Origin: Desulfogranum marinum
Lineage (GTDB): Bacteria; Desulfobacterota; Desulfobulbia; Desulfobulbales; Desulfobulbaceae
Length of the DNA: 64,000 nt
Assembly: GCF_016918565.1 (NCBI RefSeq)
Contig: NZ_JAFFQD010000002.1
Span: 186,001 to 250,000 of the forward strand
Reading direction: 5' to 3'
Shown here: piece after piece, positions 8,815 to 17,916 of the stretch
Numbering within the stretch: the stretch's first letter is position 1
Layout: every line of letters starts with the position of its first letter
Program-made: the position numbers and the translations under genes
Notes under the pieces: generated by a model
What the model saw: only the letters and a program-made list of their open reading frames with translations
Database searches by the model: none
Told to the model about the DNA's origin: nothing

Positions 8815-9556
8815 GTGCACACTTCTGGCCCATGATCGTGCCTGGATTGGTCACCGAATTGCATCCTGTTTGACTGCCGTCGCCGAGAATAGCGCCTATC
8901 TTACGCAGTCCGCTGTCAATGGTTTCTTTTTTTGTCTTGATGCCGACCGAGCCGGGAAGAAAGCGAAGATTTGCGAATTTGGTGCCTGCTCCGAGGTTTA
9001 CGTTGTTCCCCAGGATGGAATCACCCAGATAAGCAAAATGACCTGCCTTGGCGTCGTTAAGGAAAATGGAATGCTTGACCTCTGTGGCATGGCCCACCAC
9101 GCAACGTTTGCCTATGACGCAATAGCCGCGCATGTAGGCACCGTGTCTTATTTCTGAGAAGTCGCCGATAATGGCAGGTTCTTTTATATAGGCTCCTGCC
9201 TCAACCAGTACTCCTTTTCCTATTTTTATATTTTTTCCGATCAGGACAGCCCCAGCCATGATAACAGAGGCTCCCTCAAGCAGCTGGCCATTCTCTGTGA
9301 CCATGAGTTTGCCCTTGGTCGCATCGTTAAAGGTGATGGTACATTCCCTCGCATTACGCAGCTTTCCGTTGTGAACGAGAAAGGGACTGGGGAGGGGAAT
9401 GCCGTCACTCAGGCACCGATGGGTAAAGTTGCCGTCGGTTCGCCTGCTGGAGTATTCTTTGAGCTGTTTAAGAGCATCCCAGGCATAGATGCAGTTGCTG
9501 AAAATATCTTTTTCCGGGAAATCGTCCAGGTGAAATAAAGAAGCAGGGCTAAGCAT
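8756..9556 (-). CDS. Left-handed beta-helix sugar-nucleotide/acyltransferase-type protein
   Basis: The protein (266 residues from 9556) resembles the C-terminal half of GlmU-like and glucose-1-phosphate nucleotidyltransferases. After an N-terminal segment (LFHLDDFPEKDIF) come hexapeptide turns such as VLIGKNIKIGKGVLVEAGAY and FAYLGDSILGNNVNLGAGT, then CNSVTNPGTIMG near the end. It lacks a nucleotidyltransferase domain, so it may only acylate or may serve as a partner subunit. The start at 9556 has AGGA upstream. The open frame continues to 9769, but that part crosses a MITE-like repeat also present at 36595-36712, so the N-terminal 71 codons of the longest frame are rejected. Confidence 0.82.
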   Translation of the reverse strand: MLSPASLFHLDDFPEKDIFSNCIYAWDALKQLKEYSSRRTDGNFTHRCLSDGIPLPSPFLVHNGKLRNARECTITFNDATKGKLMVTENGQLLEGASVIMAGAVLIGKNIKIGKGVLVEAGAYIKEPAIIGDFSEIRHGAYMRGYCVIGKRCVVGHATEVKHSIFLNDAKAGHFAYLGDSILGNNVNLGAGTKFANLRFLPGSVGIKTKKETIDSGLRKIGAILGDGSQTGCNSVTNPGTIMGQKCALMPNTTAASGFHPPSSLIR

Positions 9557-9596
9557 GGTTACATCCTGTGTGGATAGGGACTTGAGATAATAAATG

Positions 9597-9728
9597 GTAA
9601 CTATTGAGCAGCTCTCCACCTCTCCACAATCTGCCCGTCCGGCATACCGATGTATCGAAGTCGGGGCTTGTCTGCTACATCGGTCAGCTTGTGAGCATTT
9701 GGAACACTGCTGAACAGGTACAGTTCGG
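9597..9728. mobile_element. MITE-like intergenic repeat, copy 1
   Basis: This non-coding element of about 130 bp has imperfect terminal inverted repeats (AACTATTGAGCAG at the left, CTGCTGAACAGGTAC at the right). In reverse orientation it matches 36595-36712: both copies share CTGTTCAGCAGTG, CCAAATG, TCACAAGCTGACCGAT, ACGGGCAG and GTGGAGAG in the same order. This copy has about 24 extra bases in the middle that form a small hairpin (CCGATGTA against TACATCGG). No transposase is encoded. Confidence 0.78.
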
Positions 9729-10208
9729 GATAGATTGACGGTTTTCAGATTTTCGCTGAATAGTTGCAATTACTGTATTCTTTGTCCTCTATATTGGGAG
9801 CCGGTAATTTAAGCAAGATAATTATGACGGCACCGTGAAAAGTTCGCTTTCAGGTGGTGTGGTCTTTGTGTTATCAGGAAATGAACTGTTCCTTCACGCA
9901 ATGAGAAAAGACTTTTCTGTGGAGTGTTGTTGTGTTGGCTGATCCTATGGGCTGTGCGCTAATTACTTTCTTGTTGCGATGCGATGGATTTTTCAAGAGT
10001 CACTTTTGTCTTTTATTTACAGAAAAAGAGGCGAAATCGTCTTTCTTGCTCCTTGCGGAACCTGTTTTTAGCCCCATCTGCGGGGGTTCTTCTTTATAAC
10101 AGGCCTGGGCGCAGTTCCGTGGCTTGACTTCGGATGTGGTTGTGTTTACCTTCCTGGTGACAATTATTTACCAGTATTCGCTACAGGCGTTTTAAGAGGA
10201 GGAAAAGA
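9729..10208. other. Gene-free stretch upstream of lon
   Basis: About 480 bases without a supportable open frame on either strand. The only feature I can name is the promoter candidate at 10124-10152. The A/T-rich part around 9990-10060 shows no clear structure. Confidence 0.6.
10124..10152 (+). promoter_or_regulatory. Candidate lon promoter
   Basis: TTGACT at 10124-10129 and TACCTT at 10147-10152 are separated by exactly 17 bases, ending 57 bases before the lon start. It resembles a sigma-70 site; a heat-shock type promoter was not evident. Confidence 0.5.
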
Positions 10209-12632
10209 GTGGAGTTTGACGATTCGTTGTCCCACAGTATGGATGATTTCGGGGAGAGTCCCAAGGATCTTGAGATTCCGGAATCCCTGCCCATGATGGC
10301 GGTACGTGATGTGGTTGTTTTTAATTATATGATCATACCGCTGTTTGTTGGTCGTCCTGGATCGGTGGAAGCCGTCAATGAAGCGGCCAATAGTAACAAG
10401 CTGCTGATGCTGGTTACCCAAAAGGATGCCACCAAGGATGAGCCGGATGAGGAAGACCTGTATAAGGTCGGCATGGTATCGATGATCATGCGCACCCTGA
10501 AACTGCCGGACGGGCGACTCAAAGTACTGGTGCAGGCTCTTTCAAAAGCGCAGATTAGATCTATTCAGCAAAAAGAACCGTATTACAAAGTTGACATCGA
10601 CCTGCTGGAAGAGCCGGAGACCACAGAAGTTTCGGTGGAGATCGAGGCGTTGATGCGCACGGTCCGTGAACAGACCGAGAAGATTATGTCACTCAGGGGC
10701 ATCTTGTCTTCGGATTTAATGATGATCATCAACAACATCGAGGAGCCGGGACGCCTGGCAGATCTTGTTGGGTCGAATTTGCGATTGAAAATAGCTGAAT
10801 CACAGCAAATCCTGGAGACCATAGATCCGGTTGATCGATTGCGTCTTGTCGCGGAGTTATTGCGCAAAGAACTTGAAGTCTCCACTGTACAGGCGAAGAT
10901 TCAATCCGATGCCAAGGAGGAGATGTCCAAGAGTCAGCGTGAATATTTTCTGCGTGAACAGATGCAGGCGTTAAAGCGCGAACTAGGCGATGAAGACAGT
11001 TATTCGCAGGAAATTGAGGATCTGGCCAAAAGCCTCAAAAAGAAAAAAATGCCCAAGTATGCCAAAAAAGAGGCGCGCAAGCAATTAAAGCGATTGGAGA
11101 TGATGCATCCAGATGCATCGGAAGCGACTATTGTGCGGACCTATCTTGACTGGTTTTTGGATTTGCCCTGGAAAGATTCTTCTCAGGATAGGCTGAACTT
11201 AAAAGTTGCGGCTGAGGTGTTGGACAAGGATCATTATGGCTTGGATAAGATCAAGGAACGTATCCTTGAATACCTGGCGGTGAGAAAACTCAACAAGGCT
11301 ACCAAGGGACCGATTATTTGTTTTGTCGGTCCTCCGGGGGTCGGTAAAACGTCATTAGGACAGGCTATTGCCAAGGCCATGGGGCGAAAGTTTTATCGTC
11401 TTTCCCTTGGAGGTATGCGTGACGAAGCCGAGATACGGGGTCATCGCAGGACTTACATTGGAGCGCTTCCCGGTCGTATTTTGCAGGGATTGAAAACGGT
11501 TGAGACCAATAATCCGGTTTTCATGATGGATGAAATCGATAAAATAGGAGATGATTATCGTGGCGACCCGTCTTCTGCATTGCTGGAAGTGTTGGATCCG
11601 GAACAGAACAGTACCTTTTCCGACCATTATATGAATCTGCCTTTTGATTTATCCAAGGTCATGTTCATTACTACGGCCAATCGTAGCGACACCATTCCTC
11701 GGCCACTTCTGGACAGGATGGAAGTCATTCAATTGTCCGGATATACTCTGGAAGAGAAAAAAGTTATTGCTCGCCGCTACCTTCTTCCACGACAGATTAC
11801 TGAGAATGGAATCAAGTCACGTCAGATAAAATTAGACGATGAAATGCTGGAAACCGTTATCCGTAGCTACACCCACGAGGCGGGAGTTCGGAACCTGGAA
11901 AGAGCCCTGGGCAAAATTTGTCGAAAGATAGCGCGCAAGGTGGCAGAAGGCGGCAAGGGACCATATACTATTTCCACAAATACCCTGGCTAAATATTTGG
12001 GGCCGCCTAAGTTTTTACCTGAAGCGGATTTGGATACCAGTAGCCAACCCGGCTTGGTAGTTGGTCTGGCATGGACTGAAGTGGGTGGGGAGCTTTTGCA
12101 TATCGAAACTGCAGTGCTTCCGGGCAAAGGAAAGTTGATTCTTACCGGGCAGCTCGGTGATGTTATGAAGGAGTCTGCCCAGGCTGCACTGAGCTACTGT
12201 CGGAGTCGTAAGGATGAACTCGGAGTGGATGCCGAATATTTTGACGGCATTGATGTGCATATCCACGTGCCAGCTGGGGCTATCCCCAAAGACGGTCCTT
12301 CAGCAGGCATCACCATGACTACTGCATTGTTTTCAGCCATCAGCGGCAAGGCTGTCAAAAAGCAGTTTGCCATGACCGGTGAGGTTACCCTGAGGGGCAG
12401 GGTGCTTCCCATCGGCGGTTTGAAGGACAAAGCGCTGGCTGCTTTGCGAGCGGGAATCACTAATGTGATTATTCCCTATGAAAATGAAAAGGATCTTGTC
12501 GAAATTCCGGAAGAATTGCGCAAGAAAATCACCTTTTATCCGGTGGAGCATATGGATGAAGTCATCGGTCTTACCCTTGGTAAGATTCGAAAATATAACC
12601 GTAAGAAAAAAACGATTTCGGCGACAAAGTAA
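10209..12632 (+). CDS. lon: ATP-dependent Lon protease
   Basis: A full-length LonA of 807 residues, the cytoplasmic AAA+ protease that degrades misfolded and regulatory proteins. The N-terminal substrate domain covers about 25-220, Walker A GPPGVGKT is at 374-381 and Walker B FMMDEID near 438-444. The protease dyad is Ser698 (PKDGPSAG) and Lys741 (GGLKDKAL), spaced 43 residues apart as in E. coli Lon. The start is GTG at 10209, supported by AGAGGAGG just upstream. The C-terminus ends in a basic tail (RKKKTISATK). It has its own promoter candidate and a terminator, so it is probably monocistronic. Confidence 0.98.
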   Translation: MEFDDSLSHSMDDFGESPKDLEIPESLPMMAVRDVVVFNYMIIPLFVGRPGSVEAVNEAANSNKLLMLVTQKDATKDEPDEEDLYKVGMVSMIMRTLKLPDGRLKVLVQALSKAQIRSIQQKEPYYKVDIDLLEEPETTEVSVEIEALMRTVREQTEKIMSLRGILSSDLMMIINNIEEPGRLADLVGSNLRLKIAESQQILETIDPVDRLRLVAELLRKELEVSTVQAKIQSDAKEEMSKSQREYFLREQMQALKRELGDEDSYSQEIEDLAKSLKKKKMPKYAKKEARKQLKRLEMMHPDASEATIVRTYLDWFLDLPWKDSSQDRLNLKVAAEVLDKDHYGLDKIKERILEYLAVRKLNKATKGPIICFVGPPGVGKTSLGQAIAKAMGRKFYRLSLGGMRDEAEIRGHRRTYIGALPGRILQGLKTVETNNPVFMMDEIDKIGDDYRGDPSSALLEVLDPEQNSTFSDHYMNLPFDLSKVMFITTANRSDTIPRPLLDRMEVIQLSGYTLEEKKVIARRYLLPRQITENGIKSRQIKLDDEMLETVIRSYTHEAGVRNLERALGKICRKIARKVAEGGKGPYTISTNTLAKYLGPPKFLPEADLDTSSQPGLVVGLAWTEVGGELLHIETAVLPGKGKLILTGQLGDVMKESAQAALSYCRSRKDELGVDAEYFDGIDVHIHVPAGAIPKDGPSAGITMTTALFSAISGKAVKKQFAMTGEVTLRGRVLPIGGLKDKALAALRAGITNVIIPYENEKDLVEIPEELRKKITFYPVEHMDEVIGLTLGKIRKYNRKKKTISATK

Positions 12633-12656
12633 ATATAAGTTGTTCGAGTCTTTCTT

Positions 12657-12694
12657 CGCCTGGTACGTTTCTACGTTCCAGGCGTTGTTGTTTC
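12657..12694 (+). terminator. Hairpin terminator after lon
   Basis: CGCCTGGTACG (12657-12667) pairs with CGTTCCAGGCG (12674-12684) with one mismatch and is followed by a T-rich run broken by G. It separates lon from mltG. Confidence 0.75.
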
Positions 12695-12722
12695 TACTTC
12701 TAAAAAAAAATGATTTTCCGGG

Positions 12723-13727
12723 ATGCGTAATTTCTTTTTTTGTGCTGCAGGAGCGCTGGGCGTTGTCGTTGTTGCGATCTCCATTTGGATATGGAGCTAT
12801 GTCTCTACGACCTCTCCGGGGAAAGGGACAGTGCTGGTTGAAGTGCCGAAAGGGTCGGGGGTGCGGACTATAGGCAGTTTGCTGGCTGAGAAACAACTGG
12901 TACGAAATGATCTCAGGTTTTTGCTGCTCGCTCGTTTTTCAGGGATTGGGAACCGGTTAAAAGCCGGGGAGTATGAGATTGCCTATGGGCTGACACCTTT
13001 GGAAGTATTGCAGGTTTTGGAGAGTGGCAAGATTTATTATCACAGTGTCACTGTTCCGGAGGGGCTGACGCTCGTTCAGGTTGCTGATATTTTCGAGCGA
13101 GGCGGGTGGATTAACCGTGACCGTTTTCTTGCTTTGGCAAACGATAGCCTTTTTGCGGAGAGCCTGGGGGTACGCCGGAAAAATCTTGAAGGATACCTTT
13201 TCCCCGACACTTATTTCCTTGCTCGTGGAGCAAAGGACGAAAAGGCGATCATAAAAACAATGGTGAAGCGTTTTTTTGAGGTGATGGACACTCTACCTCT
13301 TGAAAATCAGGAGCGTTTAGACCAGCATCAATTGCTCACTTTAGCCTCAATTATAGAAAAAGAAACAGGGGCTGCCGAGGAGCGCCCTCTTATTGCCCGA
13401 GTTTTCCTTAATCGGCTGGCTAGAAACATGCGGCTCCAATCAGATCCGACGGTCATTTATGGTATTATTGATTTTAACGGCAATATCACTAAAACGGATC
13501 TCAGAACATTAACGCCATATAACACCTACATGATTAAAGGTCTACCGCCTGGACCAATTTGTAATCCAGGGCGAGAATCGATAAAAGCCGTGCTTGAACC
13601 GGCAGAGTCCGATGCGCTCTTCTTTGTCTCTAAAAATGATGGAACTCATATATTTTCTAAGACTCTTCGGGAGCATAGCCGTGCTGTGAGAAAATATCAA
13701 AAAAAGGCTAAGCGTGAAAATAAGTAA
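12723..13727 (+). CDS. mltG: Endolytic murein transglycosylase MltG
   Basis: MltG cuts nascent glycan strands and so helps set their length at the outer face of the inner membrane. The 334-residue protein has one N-terminal membrane anchor (about 5-26), a LysM-like region (VPKGSGVRTIGSLL), and the YceG catalytic domain. The catalytic Glu is Glu212 in LASIIEKET, and RLQSDPTVIYG follows. Length and domain order are normal. No strong ribosome site precedes the ATG. It sits between the lon terminator and the cold-shock gene. Confidence 0.96.
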   Translation: MRNFFFCAAGALGVVVVAISIWIWSYVSTTSPGKGTVLVEVPKGSGVRTIGSLLAEKQLVRNDLRFLLLARFSGIGNRLKAGEYEIAYGLTPLEVLQVLESGKIYYHSVTVPEGLTLVQVADIFERGGWINRDRFLALANDSLFAESLGVRRKNLEGYLFPDTYFLARGAKDEKAIIKTMVKRFFEVMDTLPLENQERLDQHQLLTLASIIEKETGAAEERPLIARVFLNRLARNMRLQSDPTVIYGIIDFNGNITKTDLRTLTPYNTYMIKGLPPGPICNPGRESIKAVLEPAESDALFFVSKNDGTHIFSKTLREHSRAVRKYQKKAKRENK

Positions 13728-13898
13728 GATTTCCTTTGTTTTTAAAAATTTTAGTGGTAATGTCGCCTCATTCAGTAGACCATGTACTGCTATTGAATAG
13801 TATAGTACTGATTATCATTCATGATTTTGGGTTGTCTACACTGTAGGAAGCATTGCATGGGATAAACATTCAGCCTAATAAAGGAGATAAAAAGGGCA

Positions 13899-14099
13899 AT
13901 GTTGAAAGGAACTGTGAAGTGGTTTAATGAGTCAAAGGGGTTTGGTTTTATCGAGCAAGAAGAAGGTCGGGATGTCTTCGTTCACTATTCTGCAATTGAT
14001 GGATCAGGTTTTAAAACTCTAAGCGAAGGTGATAAAGTAGAATTCGAAATTGTTGATGGACCTAAAGGACCTGCAGCTGCCAACGTCATGAAACAATAA
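13899..14099 (+). CDS. Cold-shock domain protein, CspA family
   Basis: A 66-residue single cold-shock domain with both RNA-binding motifs, KGFGFI (RNP1) and DVFVHYSAI (RNP2). Such proteins act as RNA chaperones or transcription antiterminators. The start follows AAAGGAGATAA. The 171 bases upstream contain no gene and could include a long leader, common in cold-shock genes, but I see no diagnostic cold box. A hairpin follows the gene. Confidence 0.97.
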   Translation: MLKGTVKWFNESKGFGFIEQEEGRDVFVHYSAIDGSGFKTLSEGDKVEFEIVDGPKGPAAANVMKQ

Positions 14100-14113
14100 T
14101 TTTGCGCATCTTT

Positions 14114-14155
14114 GCTACCCGATGGAAGTACCACTTGCGTCGGGTAGTTTGGTTT
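14114..14155 (+). terminator. Probable terminator of the cold-shock gene
   Basis: CTACCCGA (14115-14122) pairs with TCGGGTAG (14140-14147) across a 17-base loop, followed by a short interrupted T run. The long loop and weak T tract lower confidence. Confidence 0.6.
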
Positions 14156-14312
14156 CAGGCAGCTATTGCAAGTTGTGGTGGCTGCCAATCTCGGATCTGT
14201 TCACCTCTCGATATTACCAGGTAATACCCTCCATCCCTGCATGTAATACAACCCGAGACGGTAGTGAGTTTTCGTCTCATTAATTTCCATTTTCCATAAC
14301 CTACCTACTGCT

Positions 14313-15944
14313 GTGAAAATTGCTCTTGTTCAGACTAATCCCGTTATAGGTGCATTTGACCGGAACCTGGAAAAAGTTTTTTCCTGGATTGATAAGGCCA
14401 GGGCGGCCGGTTGCAACCTCGTTATCTTTCCTGAATTAACTCTGTGCGGATACCCACCCCAGGATTTATTGGAACGTCCATCATTTCTTACCGGTCATGA
14501 TAAAGCTTTGGCCCGGCTTGTGGAGAGAGTGGAAGGGATAACCTGTATTATCGGCGTGCTGGAACAGCGGCAGGGGCCGGGAAAAAAACTGTATAATTCA
14601 GCTTTTGTCATTGAAGATGGACAGATAGTAGAGCGGGCACGGAAACAATTGTTGCCCACCTATGATGTTTTTGATGAAACCCGTTATTTCGAGGCCGGAA
14701 CCGAATCTACGATTTTTTCTTGCCACGGTCTTCATTTCGGATTGTCCATATGTGAAGATATATGGTGGGATCACACCGCATATTCTGTTAATCCGCTCAA
14801 TGCCTTTGTCGTTGGCAACGTTGTGCCTGATTGTTTGATTAATATATCCGCCTCCCCATACTATCACGGTAAACTTGCAGAGAGGCTGACCGTTTTCGGT
14901 AGTATTTGCAAAGAAAATAATTATCCCCTGCTGTATGTTAATCAGGTGGGGGGGCAGGATGGGCTGGTTTTTGACGGTCATTCCCTGTTTATTAATAATC
15001 TCGGTGAGGTTGCTGCTTTCGGAAAGGGGTTTGTCGAAGATATGGTCGTTGTAGACAGCGATAGCTTTGATCTCCCATTTTCCGCTCCTGCTCCTGTTGA
15101 GAGCATTGAAACGGTTGAGCAGGCATTGGTGCTTGGTGTTCGTGACTATCTCCATAAAACCGGTTTCAGAAAAGCGGTTCTTGGTCTGTCAGGTGGGATA
15201 GATTCTGCGATTACAGCTGCCGTTGCATGTCGTGCGCTTGGTCCTGAAAATGTATTATGTGTGGCCATGCCCTCTCCTTATACATCCAAGGCCTCAGTGG
15301 ACGATGCCAGGTCGCTGGCGGCTAATCTTGGCTGTGACTTTCAACTGCTCGCCATTGAAGGTTTGATGGAGCAGTACCGTGCTATTCTAAAGCCGCTGTT
15401 TAGCGGGATGGATGAAGATGTCACGGAACAGAATATTCAAGCTAGAATTCGTGGAAACCTGCTCATGGCAATTTCTAATAAAATGGGCGGGTTACTGCTG
15501 TCAACAGGCAATAAGTCTGAGATGGCTATCGGGTACTGCACGCTGTATGGGGATATGAGTGGCGGATTAGCGGTGCTTGCAGATGTGCCCAAAGTTATGG
15601 TGTATGAGTTGGCACATTTTTATAACCGTAAGGGTGAAGTTATTCCTGATTATATTATTACCAGGCCACCTACTGCCGAGTTAAAACCCGATCAGTGCGA
15701 TCAGGACGACCTCCCCCCTTATGAAGTACTCGACCCTATACTGGTGGCCTATCTTGAAGAGCATCAAAGTATAGAAGAGATTGTGGCTAACCATGGAGCA
15801 GATCTGGATACCGTGAAAGATGTGGTGCGCAGGATAAAACTTAATGAATATAAACGGAAGCAGGCTCCGCTTGGCATTAAAGTCACCACCAAGGCATTTG
15901 GAGCGGGACGTCGATATCCGGTTGTTCAGGGATTTCAGGAGTAA
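14313..15944 (+). CDS. nadE: Glutamine-dependent NAD+ synthetase
   Basis: This two-domain enzyme makes NAD+ from deamido-NAD+, ATP and glutamine. The N-terminal nitrilase-type glutaminase has the triad Glu41 (FPELTLCGYPP), Lys111 (KQLLPTYDVF) and Cys147 (SICEDIWW). The C-terminal synthetase has the ATP-pyrophosphatase P-loop SGGIDS at 293-298, then STGNKSEMAIGYCTLYGDM. At 543 residues it has the usual length of the bacterial form. The start is GTG at 14313 with no evident ribosome site; the protein begins KIALVQTNP as expected, which supports it. Confidence 0.97.
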   Translation: MKIALVQTNPVIGAFDRNLEKVFSWIDKARAAGCNLVIFPELTLCGYPPQDLLERPSFLTGHDKALARLVERVEGITCIIGVLEQRQGPGKKLYNSAFVIEDGQIVERARKQLLPTYDVFDETRYFEAGTESTIFSCHGLHFGLSICEDIWWDHTAYSVNPLNAFVVGNVVPDCLINISASPYYHGKLAERLTVFGSICKENNYPLLYVNQVGGQDGLVFDGHSLFINNLGEVAAFGKGFVEDMVVVDSDSFDLPFSAPAPVESIETVEQALVLGVRDYLHKTGFRKAVLGLSGGIDSAITAAVACRALGPENVLCVAMPSPYTSKASVDDARSLAANLGCDFQLLAIEGLMEQYRAILKPLFSGMDEDVTEQNIQARIRGNLLMAISNKMGGLLLSTGNKSEMAIGYCTLYGDMSGGLAVLADVPKVMVYELAHFYNRKGEVIPDYIITRPPTAELKPDQCDQDDLPPYEVLDPILVAYLEEHQSIEEIVANHGADLDTVKDVVRRIKLNEYKRKQAPLGIKVTTKAFGAGRRYPVVQGFQE

Positions 15945-16024
15945 CTGCAACGCAAGGAGTAGTATCCTGAAAATATGCCGATCGCAATGGCATTGTAGGT
16001 AAGCATCCGTCAAGTAGAGAGACC

Positions 16025-17803
16025 ATGAATTTTCCTTCGCGCAACTTGATATCAACTCTGATATTTCTTCCTGTTGTGTTATTGCTGGTGGGCTATCTTG
16101 TTGTTAGAGAGCAGACAACAAAGCGTCCCGATCAGCTAGCCGTGACAACGGCAGGCTATGTAGAAATGTGCCTGTCCTGCCATAAAGAAGAAAAGTTGGA
16201 TTCAGCCCATGACAGTCTTATCGTCGGTTGTTCGCCTTGTCACCTTGGCGATCCCCTGGAAGTCGATAAGGACAAAGCGCACAAGGGCATGGTTTTGAAT
16301 CCTGGTGATTTGCGTGTCGTTGCGCAGACATGCGGCGTTGAAGGGTGCCATCCCGCCGACGTCTCCAAGGTAAAAAATTCGTTGATGGCCACCAATCGTG
16401 GGATCTTAGCTACTCTTCTGTATTATTGGGGGGAAAGGGAAACCCAGGATGCTGATATTTCCGTTGAGCAGCTACTTGCCGACGGTGAAACTTCCCTTGC
16501 TTTAGATTACTATCGAAAGCTTTGTGCCACCTGTCATCTCTGGAAACAGAAAAACGATTTACCCGGTGCTCCAGACTTCTTTAATGAAAAAGGAGGGGGC
16601 TGTTCAGCATGCCATTATCAGGCACCGGAGGGTACGGAGATCTCTTCTGTAATTTCATTTGATGAACAAAACTCGTTAGGCAACGACCAAGCAAAGAAAA
16701 AAAAGCCGCACCCTTTTATCGTAAAAAAGGTTGCGGATGATAACTGTATTCGTTGCCATAACAGGTCCGGCCGAATAGGGCTCTCGTATATCGGGCTATT
16801 TGAGGCTGAAGGCTATGGAACCCCCTACGAAAAAGGTGGGCTCTCGTCCAAGAAACTACCAGGCGATCGTTTTTACCTGGAGATTGCTGAGGATGTTCAT
16901 CATGCCAAAGGCATGTCGTGTATTGATTGTCACACCAGAGAAGAAATTATGGGTGATGGAAATCGCTATGCACATTACGAAGAGCAACTGGAAATACAAT
17001 GCAAAACCTGCCATGACCCATCCCCTGGTATAACCAGAAAAGGTAATCCGTTGACAAATGTATCGGAGGAAACTGGTAAATTTTTGTTGACCGGAAAAAA
17101 TGACGGCAAAAAAAGAATCTTAAATCCCCCGAGTAAAGAAGCATGTCGATACCCTGGGCATGAGCGAGTGAGCTGTGAAGCCTGCCATTCAACCTGGGTG
17201 CCACAGTGCTATGGTTGCCATGCCAAGCAGGATAAAAGGGAGACCCATCTGGATAAACTGACCCTTAAAGAAACGCCGGGATGGTGGGAAGAAGGAAGAT
17301 CTTATATCCGCTACGAAAAGCCCATGCTTGGGGTATGGAAAGATGAGGTAGTGATTGTGACTCCCGGCTGTCAGGATATCGTTACCTTGGTAGATGAAAA
17401 GGGTGACGTGACTGACCACTTTAACAGTTTTACCATGGCCGCCATTAATCCACACACTACGCAGGCTAAAGGAAGAAGTTGTAAAGAATGCCATGCATCT
17501 CCCAAGACGGTTGGGCTTGGTGAGGGGACTGTGGTGAAAGATAAAGGGCAGTGGGCATTTTATCCTGTAGATCGAGGGGTTGATACCCTTGATGGCCGCA
17601 CTGTCGGCTTGGATAATTTTGTAGCCATAGACGGGACACCTTTGCAAAAAGGATCGAGAAAAGATCTTCGGCCTTTTAATGGAGAAGAGTTACAGCGGAT
17701 ATTGCGGGTCGGCTTGTGTCTTGAATGTCATGAAAAATATGATGATCCGGCTTACCGTGAATATGATTGGCGGCGTCCCTGTCCTGTGTACAAAGAACCC
17801 TAA
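16025..17803 (+). CDS. Membrane-anchored dodecaheme cytochrome c
   Basis: The 592-residue protein has an uncleaved-looking N-terminal membrane anchor (about 9-27) and then a periplasmic region with twelve heme c sites. Eleven are CxxCH, starting at Cys49, 69, 167, 193, 241, 299, 326, 384, 395, 486 and 565. One, at Cys103, is the rarer CX4CH (CGVEGCH). This indicates an electron carrier or a multiheme oxidoreductase facing the periplasm. I cannot assign a substrate: it does not match the octaheme or nitrite reductase patterns I know, and it lacks a CX2CK site. It stands alone between nadE and the aminotransferase, without a quinol-oxidase partner, so its redox partner is unknown. Confidence 0.88.
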   Translation: MNFPSRNLISTLIFLPVVLLLVGYLVVREQTTKRPDQLAVTTAGYVEMCLSCHKEEKLDSAHDSLIVGCSPCHLGDPLEVDKDKAHKGMVLNPGDLRVVAQTCGVEGCHPADVSKVKNSLMATNRGILATLLYYWGERETQDADISVEQLLADGETSLALDYYRKLCATCHLWKQKNDLPGAPDFFNEKGGGCSACHYQAPEGTEISSVISFDEQNSLGNDQAKKKKPHPFIVKKVADDNCIRCHNRSGRIGLSYIGLFEAEGYGTPYEKGGLSSKKLPGDRFYLEIAEDVHHAKGMSCIDCHTREEIMGDGNRYAHYEEQLEIQCKTCHDPSPGITRKGNPLTNVSEETGKFLLTGKNDGKKRILNPPSKEACRYPGHERVSCEACHSTWVPQCYGCHAKQDKRETHLDKLTLKETPGWWEEGRSYIRYEKPMLGVWKDEVVIVTPGCQDIVTLVDEKGDVTDHFNSFTMAAINPHTTQAKGRSCKECHASPKTVGLGEGTVVKDKGQWAFYPVDRGVDTLDGRTVGLDNFVAIDGTPLQKGSRKDLRPFNGEELQRILRVGLCLECHEKYDDPAYREYDWRRPCPVYKEP

Positions 17804-17916
17804 CATCTGATTACCGGGAGTAGTTTGCTATTGAAATTGCTTTGCTCCCTTGTACAGAGAATTATTATTGCGGCAGTATTAAAATAATATCAAAGCTGCC
17901 TAGAAGGAGAGTCAGT

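Noticed and set aside
9557-9769. N-terminal extension of the beta-helix gene (71 codons)
   Set aside because: It is encoded by the MITE-like repeat that also occurs at 36595-36712, and the internal ATG at 9556 has a ribosome site.
9729-10208. Possible small RNA or leader upstream of lon
   Set aside because: No conserved hairpin with a T run and no promoter pair other than the lon candidate could be seen.
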